Below, one piece after another: positions 56,501-64,000 of a stretch of DNA of 64,000 nt. The notes beneath the pieces are model-generated. The model was not told the origin of the DNA. It was given only the letters and a program-made list of their open reading frames with translations, and made no database searches. The stretch covers positions 1,086,487 through 1,150,486 of the forward strand of contig NW_019091391.1 in NCBI RefSeq assembly GCF_001949145.1, written 5' to 3'. The first letter of the stretch is position 1; the number at the start of each line of letters is the position of its first letter. Source of the stretch: Acanthaster planci. Lineage: Eukaryota > Echinodermata > Asteroidea > Valvatida > Acanthasteridae. A program made the translations under genes and the position numbers.

Positions 56501-59500
56501 TGTGATCCATGACTTCATGGAATCATTAAAGACAAGATTTCTGAAGATGGATACCAGACTTCTGTTGAAAAGATCCACACCCGGTGGAAAGGTTGCTCCA
56601 AAGTACATTTCAGCAAGGTTTTCCCCTTCAATTTCAGTGATACTCAAAAGGTTTTAAGCCCTAAAATGAAAACTGGGTGTCCACATTTAGTTAATATAGG
56701 GCGTCCAGGTTGGACATTGTACGGCCTAAAGGGTGTCCGAATGATGCTCAGATGCACCTGTGGCTAAACCACTGATACCTGCTTCCTGAAAAGTGGTCTC
56801 TAAGATTGGTTATTTGGGCCCAAATCTGGCCCCTTTCTCTGGGGCACTTTCAGGGGAAGGGAGGAGGACAGTTCAGATGTTTGGTTCCTTCTTACCACTG
56901 ACGTCATTCACGCTCTCCTCATTTTCCTCCTGGTACCCGTCAATGCTGTAGATCTGCTCCTCTTTTGTGTACGTCAGCGACTCCAAGGCTTTCTTCGCAT
57001 TTCTAATCTCGTGCCTTGCAGCTTTGATCTGCTGATGCTGCAAAAGAAGAATGATCAATGTCTCACGTGGCTGGTTGTTTGGATCTATAGAGTCTAAAGT
57101 CCATGACCGTATAGTCGCTGGGTCCCTAATTTCGCCAGATACCGGTATGTATTGCCAAGTCTGATTGATTTTCATGGTAAGTGGCAAAATAAGGGACCTG
57201 GCAAATACATGTATACAGAATGGATGTGAAATTGTAACATGTGCTGTTTTTAAATGTCATAATGGCCACATTTGCATATGAGTCCATCACAAGTCTTTTT
57301 GCACAGTTCGGTGAAAATCCCTCAAGACCAGTGATAAGTGTAAGGGTGAACAATGGCAACTCCGCTCCGAGCAGGAACAAAAGAGGACGTGTTTTGAAAT
57401 GAAATTGACAGTCATTTGGTGTGCACTCACTGCATGGGCGTGCAACTTGCACATTTGACGCAGAGCATGCTGAGTATGCGCAATGCATTTAGTCTGGAAT
57501 ATATGGTCTTCGCGTGCACACCGAATGCGTGCAAGAACCCGGTTGGAAAACTTAGCACCGTCTGTCTTTCTTTTGCCAGTGAGGGCGCACTTCAGCACAG
57601 GGAAGATAGAAAGCTGTTGTCACAGCTCACTTGCACAGCTTGTTACTTGGTCTAAGACTAAGTGACTTGTGGGGCTTGTGGTGAACTCTACCACTGACCA
57701 GAGTGCCTGGTTTCTGTAATGACCTTACACAGTTGCAATGTCCTTAATATTGCAACAAATTGGACCCCCTTTTTAAAATAAAAGGTTGCCCTAGGAGCTT
57801 TTTTTAAATAAATGAAACAATCCTTTAAATTATATAATTTCTTTTCTGTATTCAATATGCAATTTATTTCAACAGTTTGATACTTTTTAAAATATTTCGT
57901 TTAATTACTTCATTCACATTGTCTCTTGTGATTTATCCTTGAAGTTCATGAGGTTTCTAAAGTTTCTTCCTTTTTTATTTTCTTGATGGATAGAAGACAT
58001 TAACAAGTATGACAGAATTTCTGGTTAACATCAATAAAATATTGCAGATTTCAGGATTGCATCTCCATCTATTATCTTAAGGAAAGACGGATATTCTTTG
58101 GTGAAACAGATCGTTTTCAATGGAGAATTACAGATTGGATTAGTCCAATTCCTTCTGTGGAATTTACCATTCCTCTTGAATTTGTTGACTAGCCCCAAAT
58201 CTGACACAGCAAGACTGAGCGGACTAGGGTCAAGTCGAATCAAATATTGACCTCTTTGCTTGACCCCTGCGAGCAGCCCGCTGGGTCCAAGTTTGCCGAG
58301 CCCAAGTGTCCCACTGTGCCCTGTGGGGAGATTTAGCTGGCTGCCATGGCAATAGACGTGCAGGAACTCTCTAGACTCTTAAAGTCACCAGCTAAAAGAA
58401 CAGCAAAACCATCTCAGTGAATAAGGTTTCGTTAAATAAAATCAGAATGTGTGTGGTTAATTCTTGCCTCTGACAAGAACCACAACTCTTTAGTTCTGGA
58501 AGGGAAATCTACCATGGGGGAGGGCATCGACAGTGCCATATTGTTTCCTTGCGGAAGGAAGCTAAACCAAATTCACTAGGAGCCTAGCCATGACCTCTTA
58601 CTGTGGTTTACATCTGCATAAGTGACAAACAAGGCCCATGTGTTGAGCAGATGGCCAGCCAAATACTTGGCCAACAATGAGAAATTAATTTTAAAAATTA
58701 ACAAAATTATTAAATTATGCACAGTTTAAGACTGGTTTTCACATACATGTACATGTTTATTCATGGCATTATTTTCAAAAAAGGCATTTTGCCCCAACTG
58801 ATTCTGCACTAATTATTCCCATCAATCCACAGAAATTGCAAGATCATCTTTTATTTTAAAACTCTTGCTGATCTCGTTATTCCAAGTCCCTTCAACCCAA
58901 GACATACTAAACTAAGAATCTACACAGTTAGAATACACTAGTATCGCCCAGAGGAAAACCTTTTCCAGTAGAATAATTTCTACACTAAAATATTCAGCTT
59001 CTCATCCAAATGGGGTAACGATCAAAGTGATTGAAGACCAGATCTAGACCTTGGTGGGAATCTGGGAATGCTTCAAGGCACCTGTGGTCTGGTGGTTGGG
59101 CCAAATGATGTAATCAAGATAAATATAGCACTGGAAAAAATGTAGACAGTAGTAGACAAGTTTATTCTGATAATTGATTTACATTTAACCCCAACCTTCC
59201 TCAATCCCTCCAAGATCCTTTGGGCAGTTTTGGAGGGGTTTGGGGGAATTGAAGCAGAATAAAAAGGAGAAAAATGTGACAAAGGATGTCCTGTGCCAAG
59301 GTCTCACGTTAGACCTTGTATTGTTTGTACTCAGACGTGCATACATGTAAATTCAGACCTGGATGGTATTTGAAATCATCCAGGCTGCTCTGTTATCATG
59401 CACACTGCCTCAACTTCATGACAGGAATTGTCTGAGGATTCTGAAGGAAAAGGTCATCCCTCCAAGGAACATATTAAAAAAAAATAATGGAGGATTTTGG

Positions 59501-61212
59501 AGGACTGAGGCTGTGTCAAATTTCACCATGGGGGCAGTTGGAAGATTTTGAAGGAATAATGATGTGCTCACTTATCAAAGGCTTCTTGAAAGAGTCGGAA
59601 AAGTGCATTTGGATAGCAAATTCTAAATGGATTCAGGAAACAAGTACGAGTAATGGACACTACTAATTTTCCCTAAAGTGACCTACATGTATTAGCCATC
59701 TGAAAGCAAAAAAAAATTGTCCCCAAAGTCAAATTTAGCACTGAAAACACTGAAGTATTCACTTTTAAAACACTTACGTCGAATTTTTCAAACCATAGAG
59801 TTTGGGCAGAAGGTATTAAGCAGGGTCTGTTCATGGTATTCTTTGAGGATTCAATAGAAATCCTCCCCTAGTGCATCTTCATCTGGTGGGATATGTTTCA
59901 CTCCAGAAGACATGCACACTGCACAGCATGAAATAGAAACTGATAAGGAAATTCAAGCTACTCACACTCATATGATGCAAGATATGGGGCGGAGAGAACC
60001 TCCCCCCCCCGCCTTTGTGTTGGTCATTGTTTGATCGGAATCTCAGGAATTCTTACAGACTTCTGGGGGATGTGTTAGGTAACAATAGTCTAGTGTATGT
60101 ATAGGGATTGGACATGTGAGGGGATACATGTACCTATTGGCCCCATATGTGCACGGTATCCTCAAAGTAGCTGCTTCAACTCAATTCAACGGCCGCTCAA
60201 GCCTGTGGTTCCCTTGTTGCACTGAGCAGCGGTGTAATCATTGGCCAATGATTTTGTAGACATCCAAATTGCTTCACAAAGACCACCTAATCCGTGGCTT
60301 AGTCAGACCATTACCTGAACAATACCATGGCAAGTCAAAGACCCACAACAGGTTACACCGAGCTAGAGGGGGCAACATCAACTATGAAGGTAGACATGAC
60401 AGAGACTCCAGGTATCCACTTGAAGGAATTCTTCAGAGGTTAGCTGCTCTATGCTCAAAGCAACTAAAATTCCAAATACAATAACTAGTTTTAATGTTTC
60501 AGACAGGTTTACCAACTTTTTCTCTGAGCAGTTCATGGAACATACCTGTCAGAAGACTAAAAACCAAGGAAATATTTGAGGTCATGGATTATGACCAACA
60601 TGTACTTGGGACAAGTAGAACCTGTACTTTGTAACCCAGCTGAAATAACTGAAGTTTGACATTAAAAAGTCAGGGAAACTCAGAATCAGTCCATTACACA
60701 CAAACAGAGCTTAGAGGAGTCGATAATTTCTGAACAGCGTTTCCAAACTTTCCAGGAATGTAAAAATGATAGCAAGAGTTTGGCATCTGGCCATCACAAA
60801 TAACTAAATTCCATCTCACCATAGAGGAAGGAATGGTCTCATCATCACGATCATGGTTTGTATTGACTGTCTATTAAACAAATTCCGCTTAGGAAAAACT
60901 GAATTTGTCTGATGAAAAGTCGGTATAAAAGTCATTTTTAAAGCTTGTTTATAGTACACTCGAAGATTCGTGGTGGCCGGATATAGAACTCTTTTCAAAA
61001 TGAAATATTTAAGAGAATATCTAAGACTTTGCAGAGGAAACATCGAGAACTGATGATAGGGCTTACTAAAAAGTGATTATACCCTGACCAGACGGCACAA
61101 TCATGACAATTACCAATGTGCATACACCGTATACACGTACCTTTGTTTTGTGTTTACTAGCAAGTGCAACTGCCACGATACAAAGTAGAATCACAACTCT
61201 CGAGAAAGCCAT
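53535..61212 (-). CDS. SPARC: SPARC (osteonectin), six coding exons
   Basis: Join (minus) 61212-61141, 57037-56896, 56286-56053, 55563-55344, 54503-54355, 53551-53535; 277 residues, phases 0,1,1,2,1. The secreted matrix glycoprotein binds calcium and collagen. Domains in order: signal peptide (1-18, MAFSRVVILLCIVAVALA); a short region rich in Glu (about 49-72); a cysteine-rich follistatin-like domain (74-148) with an NVT glycosylation site; and the extracellular calcium-binding (EC) domain (150-277). In the EC domain FFNMDIAPNDFHLSTAEL is the variant first EF-hand and DTNDDDLISIVE the second, with Cys at 243, 251 and 267 as in SPARC. It is slightly shorter than human SPARC (about 303), mainly in the acidic N-terminal part. 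The start has strong context (ACA ATG G). Minus-strand neighbours are tandem, not overlapping. Confidence 0.95.
53552..54354 (-). other. SPARC: SPARC intron 5
   Basis: Donor GTGAGT and acceptor TTTCAG. It contains dispersed-repeat copy B. A weaker acceptor near 54.14 kb would give a different five-residue ending but has a poorer pyrimidine tract. Confidence 0.75.
53843..54036 (+). repeat. Dispersed repeat, copy B
   Basis: About 194 bp from CTGCCTCGAGCAGAAGCACC to TCCAGTTCGAGGCCCA, in the same orientation as copies A and C. It lies in SPARC intron 5. It shares GTTGGTAGCGACG, CATAGTCGTTGGTGAACCAGCG and CTAAAGGAACC blocks with the others. Confidence 0.85.
54355..54503 (-). CDS. SPARC: SPARC coding exon 5 (EF-hand 2)
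   Basis: Residues 223-272 and part of 273. It includes LSTAELKPMRAQLLPMEPC, then the calcium loop DTNDDDLISIVE with its closing glutamate, and EWGKCMG. Acceptor TTTCTCCCTCAG, donor GTGAGT. The loop has Asp instead of the usual Gly at position 6. Confidence 0.96.
54684..54885 (+). repeat. Dispersed repeat, copy C
   Basis: About 200 bp from TATCCGCCTTGAGCAGGAGC to ACTCAAGGCTCACACA, in SPARC intron 4, same orientation as copies A and B. Shared blocks include TTTTGTTGGTAGC, TTGAACCAGCGAA, CCAAAGGAGCCTCCGTTGCT and GCGCCCTCTCTTGGT. Confidence 0.85.
55061..55293. mobile_element. MITE with about 48-bp terminal inverted repeats
   Basis: The left arm 55061-55108 starts GGGTCATTCCATGAGGTTGG and the right arm 55244-55293 ends CCTCATGGAATGACCC. 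The arms also share CACAATTTGTGACGG as an inverted copy. The middle is about 135 bp and non-coding. No clear target duplication was found, so the superfamily is open. Confidence 0.88.
55344..55563 (-). CDS. SPARC: SPARC coding exon 4 (start of EC domain, EF-hand 1)
   Basis: Residues 150-222 and part of 223. It encodes FPERMRTWFFEVMKELSG, equivalent to the first EC helix. A highly acidic and basic stretch (GLDEEERRVEKEAEAE) follows, then RPLHWKFFNMDIAPND, the start of the variant EF-hand. Acceptor CCGCAG, donor GTGAGT. Confidence 0.95.
55564..56052 (-). other. SPARC: SPARC intron 3
   Basis: A 489-bp intron (donor GTAGGA, acceptor GTACCGCAG). Nothing else was recognised in it. Confidence 0.75.
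56053..56286 (-). CDS. SPARC: SPARC coding exon 3 (follistatin-like domain)
   Basis: Residues 72-149 and part of 150. Ten cysteines are spread from KCHTLQCPPGETCYV through YCDCVELCPEE to RCANPTEMD and GPCK, the follistatin/Kazal pattern of SPARC. NVT is a potential N-glycosylation site at the place where vertebrate SPARC is glycosylated. Confidence 0.96.
56287..56895 (-). other. SPARC: SPARC intron 2
   Basis: A 609-bp intron with a G-rich run on the plus strand near its acceptor. No gene or repeat was recognised. Confidence 0.75.
56896..57037 (-). CDS. SPARC: SPARC coding exon 2 (N-terminal acidic region)
   Basis: Residues 25-71 and part of 72; acceptor TTCTTTTGCAG, donor GTAAGA. It encodes a basic helix-like part (HQQIKAARHEIRNAKKALES) and then a glutamate-rich part (YQEENEESVNDVS). 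The acidic stretch is shorter than in vertebrate SPARC, so low-affinity calcium binding by this region may be weaker; that is inference. Confidence 0.9.
57038..61140 (-). other. SPARC: SPARC intron 1
   Basis: A 4.1-kb first intron (donor GTACGT, acceptor TTTGCAG). No nested gene was recognised. AT-rich stretches lie near 57.8-58.0 kb and 58.7 kb. First introns of this size often contain enhancers, but none can be read from the sequence. Confidence 0.7.
61141..61212 (-). CDS. SPARC: SPARC coding exon 1 (signal peptide)
   Basis: Residues 1-24: MAFSRVVILLCIVAVALA followed by SKHKTK. The hydrophobic core and small residues before Ser19 make a typical cleavable signal. Phase 0 out. The ATG at 61210-61212 has A at -3 and G at +4. 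Confidence 0.9.
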
Positions 61213-62465
61213 TGTCGACAGCAGGATTTCGACAGCTCTTCGCAAAGCTAGCTCTCGCCAAACCTGAGGATTCTACTCCACGTCAAGGGCCGAGCCAGGT
61301 CTTCCGAAGCCGAGGAAATCGATGTGCTGGGGTAAAAATACAAGACACCAACACAACCCGACGACACGCGTCGATATTGCTCAAACTAGTCAAAGCGATG
61401 ATGCCAACTTATGATAGACCGCACACATGGTAGTAGTCTCGTCAAGCACTCTCTAGCCCTGTGACGCGTGAGACACGTCTCTCAAGGAGTCTTATTACCG
61501 TCTGGGTCAAGACCCCCTCTGGCTTAAACAAATAAGGGGCGTTCTAGACTGGTACCTTAAAAGCCTAAACCCAAATAATTTGAAACGCGTTCGGGGCGTG
61601 GCCTGGTGGCATGGGTGGGCATGATGGAGGGGGGTGTTTAAGCTCCTTGTGCGGTCGAGTCCTATGCCTAGACTTCCCCATTCAAAACTTGAAGAAAACA
61701 AAAAGCACAGAAAATACCATGAGCGAACCAAGGCCCACCCAGAAAGCACGGCCCTCCCTAACTACCCCGATCTAGACGCGGATTGAACGGGGGGGGGTGT
61801 TGCTCAAAATCACCCCATGCTCTCAGACAAAAAGGTAAACAATGGGGAAATACTAGTATAAAATGACTAAAGTAAGTATGAAAACAAGATAGCATCGTTC
61901 CCGCTTGTCTGCAAAAATGAGATATTAATAATAATTTCCTGCCTGACCCACCCCCGATATTTCCTCGATCCGCCCCTGCATGCACACTGAATACAGGTAT
62001 ACTGAATAAAAGGTAAAGAAAACTGAGAGAAAAAGTCGCTCACGTCGAAGTAAACCTATGTCATGCTTTATTATGCCTTTAGACAATGCTGCTTGTAAAG
62101 TTGATCGTAGTCTTGAGCTTCTCGTGTAACATTTTCATTTTAACCCAAAGTGCCAAACTCAAGCATTTTTCTACAGTTACATGTACCTTCACTGGTTTTC
62201 ATCAAATTAAAAAAAAAATATTAATTAAAAAAAGTAGCATGGAAAAACTGAGTACATTTGAAAGCGAAACTGTTCTATTGGCTAGATAAGAGACAAGCTA
62301 TACACACTAATATACATTCTAATGCAAAAGATATTATTTTTTGTGGTACAGGTTACAAATTTATGCACGCTATGTAGGCCCACAGCATACTCTAAATGTG
62401 ATTTCATCCTTAAAAATTTTGTCTTTTAAAAACAAACAATTTTGAGGTTTAAGCACCAGGCTTTA
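61213..62465. other. SPARC promoter region and 3' UTR of the next gene
   Basis: About 1.25 kb between the SPARC start codon and the stop of the minus-strand gene upstream. The right part should be that gene's 3' UTR (signal at 62067-62072) and the left part the SPARC 5' UTR and promoter. No TATA box was identified with confidence. Confidence 0.55.
62067..62072 (-). promoter_or_regulatory. Candidate poly(A) signal of the right-edge gene
   Basis: A canonical minus-strand AATAAA lies 394 bp past the stop at 62466, a normal distance for a 3' UTR. Confidence 0.55.
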
Positions 62466-64000
62466 TCAGTATCCGTTGATGTACATGTACGTTGGCATTC
62501 CAGCATAGACGGAAAACATCGGTGCTCCTAAAGCCAGAATCGCCGGGTCGTCTCCAACTGGTAGAGTGCGACAATATTGTTGTTGTACCGGCAAGGCGTA
62601 TCGATTCTCCAAGACTCGGTACGGCAGGGTCGCGTTTGTATCGTACTGACGGCACGCGTATAAAACGGCTGGATCTTGCAGCAGAGTATCGAATCTCGTC
62701 GAGGAAACATTTGGATGTACGCATCGATGGCCGACTGCGCCGTTGAGAAGGAAGGAGATGATCCTGTTCTCGTGCTGAGTTGCGCGGGAATCGACACTCA
62801 CAGTCTCGATCTTTTGTGGGCAGGGTGTGCTTTTATCTTCATCGGTCGTCCCGATGGACACGATAGCGGGGTCGTCGAGATGATTTTCCGTTGGTTTTGG
62901 AGACTGGCAGCTAGGAAGAGCTGGCCATGCGGCATTGTAGGATTCGGTGGAAGCTTCTGAACTTTGCTGTTGACTGAAGCGAGGCGGTCTGAAGCCTCGC
63001 CGCCTGCGTTGCAAGCAGTGAGAAGCATTACACGAAGAATTACCGTGGGGATAGAAGGGAGTCAGATACTTTCTCTTGACTGGTGTCTGAAAGTTGCCTT
63101 TTCCCGGAGCACGGAAATCATCCCAGTTCATCACTTCGTCTGCCTGGTCACTGCGGTAACCACAGCAACGTTTGATTTGGCCGATGGGTGAACGGGCGAC
63201 GTTATTTCGACCACATGGTGGCGCCCCAGCCAGAATGCACGAAACTTCCGCCGAGCATTGACTCAAGTTGGCGGTGTAGGTTCCGTTGCCGGTAAACGAA
63301 CCTCCAAAATAGAAGTTGCTGGACACGACTTGTGTTCCGTCTGGCGAAGCTGTAGACGCCCTGGAAACAGAAATCTTCCTTCTTCGGCGCCGTCGTCTGG
63401 CGCACACGGAGGCCGATTCTGTCTCAATGACGTCTGCGCTCAACGATCGTTCTCCCTGATCGCTTTGACTTCGTGACGACGCACTGCTAGAGTAGCTAGC
63501 ACTGAGCGACCAATTCAGCTCAGAAGACGAGCCATCAGAGAAGTCTGAGACCGACTTATGAGATTCCTCCTCACCAACGTTCTCTTCAGTTGTGTTGAAC
63601 TTTGTGTCTGAGAACAAAGAGATACCACTCTCATTTTCAGCTTGACGGAACTCGCACTCCTTTGCTCGAGAGAGTGAGGAGCGACAAGGTCTTGTCGGTA
63701 TTGAGACCTGATCTTCTGTTGATGAAGTTTGATCCTGGGGTTGTGATGTCTGGCTTCCTGGTGATACGACTTGATTGTCTGTGGTCGGTGAAAAGGAGTC
63801 TCCTCCTGGAGAAATGATCTCCTTGTCTGGGGAGTAGGATGCATCTCCTGGCGATATGGTTTGACCTTGTGGTGAAAAGCAATTCGCCTCGGGTGAAGAA
63901 GGTTGACCTTCCGGTGAGAAAATCTGATTATCCAGCGAAACGCTACGAACTTCGAGGGAGAAGAATTCTTCTGGTGAGAAGCTGTGATCTTGCGGAGACA
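62466..64000 (-). CDS. Terminal exon of an unrecognised Ser/Pro-rich protein (partial at window edge)
   Basis: The minus-strand frame is open from the window edge to TGA at 62466-62468, about 511 codons, with no ATG before the edge region, so this is the 3' part of a larger coding region. In order: heptad S-P repeats (63741-63998), a Ser-rich stretch (SLSASYSSSASSRSQSDQ), a cluster of seven arginines (ARRRRRRRKIS) that could act as a nuclear signal, a middle part with NWDDFRAPGKGNFQTPVKRK, and a C-terminal part with three DPA(I/V) motifs ending MPTYMYINGY. The length and the biased yet ordered composition argue for real coding sequence. I do not recognise the family. Low-complexity composition suggests an intrinsically disordered, possibly nuclear, phosphoprotein; that is inference. 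Confidence 0.75.
   Translation of the reverse strand, partial: SPQDHSFSPEEFFSLEVRSVSLDNQIFSPEGQPSSPEANCFSPQGQTISPGDASYSPDKEIISPGGDSFSPTTDNQVVSPGSQTSQPQDQTSSTEDQVSIPTRPCRSSLSRAKECEFRQAENESGISLFSDTKFNTTEENVGEEESHKSVSDFSDGSSSELNWSLSASYSSSASSRSQSDQGERSLSADVIETESASVCARRRRRRRKISVSRASTASPDGTQVVSSNFYFGGSFTGNGTYTANLSQCSAEVSCILAGAPPCGRNNVARSPIGQIKRCCGYRSDQADEVMNWDDFRAPGKGNFQTPVKRKYLTPFYPHGNSSCNASHCLQRRRRGFRPPRFSQQQSSEASTESYNAAWPALPSCQSPKPTENHLDDPAIVSIGTTDEDKSTPCPQKIETVSVDSRATQHENRIISFLLNGAVGHRCVHPNVSSTRFDTLLQDPAVLYACRQYDTNATLPYRVLENRYALPVQQQYCRTLPVGDDPAILALGAPMFSVYAGMPTYMYINGY
63741..63998 (-). repeat. Heptad S-P repeat region within the right-edge gene
   Basis: Ten S-P motifs occur mostly at exact seven-residue spacing, with consensus S-P-(E/G/D/Q)-x-x-x-(F/I/Y). 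Examples are SPEGQPS, SPQGQTI, SPGDASY, SPDKEII and SPGGDSF. The array probably continues beyond the window edge. Each S-P is a potential target of proline-directed kinases. Confidence 0.9.

Noticed and set aside
62466-64000. Right-edge gene as a PNRC-type nuclear receptor coactivator
   Set aside because: Short and Ser/Pro-rich with a basic cluster, but the SH3-binding and receptor-interaction motif expected for PNRC is not present.

Overview
The window is animal genomic DNA. It carries intron-rich genes with GT-AG introns, long non-coding stretches, many small non-autonomous DNA transposons and a dead LINE fragment. There are no operons, bacterial ribosome-binding sites or CRISPR arrays. Abundant TAGGCCTA-type and ACATGTAC-type palindromes, SPARC with an echinoderm/chordate-like layout, and a near-vertebrate ZCCHC24 C-terminus suggest a non-vertebrate deuterostome. 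An echinoderm is favoured, but a hemichordate or amphioxus cannot be excluded. The species call is inference.

Layout. 1-8 kb: no gene; a truncated LINE reverse-transcriptase tail near 2.8-3.2 kb and a 74-bp tandem duplication near 5.9 kb. 8.2-30.05 kb, plus strand: a ZCCHC24 gene of six coding exons, one a 30-nt micro-exon, with a poly-Q first exon and two hAT-like MITEs in its introns. 30-43 kb: the probable ZCCHC24 3' UTR, then intergenic DNA with several inverted-repeat elements and a perfect 94-bp tandem duplication. 43.0-49.9 kb, minus strand: a 12-exon gene for a 526-residue patatin-like phospholipase with a pair of EF-hands inside the patatin fold. 53.5-61.2 kb, minus strand: SPARC (osteonectin), six coding exons, 277 residues, ending in a 17-nt coding exon. 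62.47-64.0 kb, minus strand: the terminal exon of an unrecognised Ser/Pro-rich protein with heptad S-P repeats, running off the right edge.

I assembled exon structures by hand from reading-frame continuity, splice consensus and matching intron phases. All 12 patatin exons and all 6 SPARC exons join in frame to a stop. The weak points are the ZCCHC24 micro-exon, the acceptor of patatin exon 5, and all untranslated-region ends.

The genes do not form a pathway. SPARC is a secreted calcium-binding matrix glycoprotein, ZCCHC24 is an intracellular zinc-finger protein, and the phospholipase is a predicted lipid hydrolase. The most unusual item is the EF-hand insertion in the patatin domain, which suggests a calcium-responsive phospholipase.
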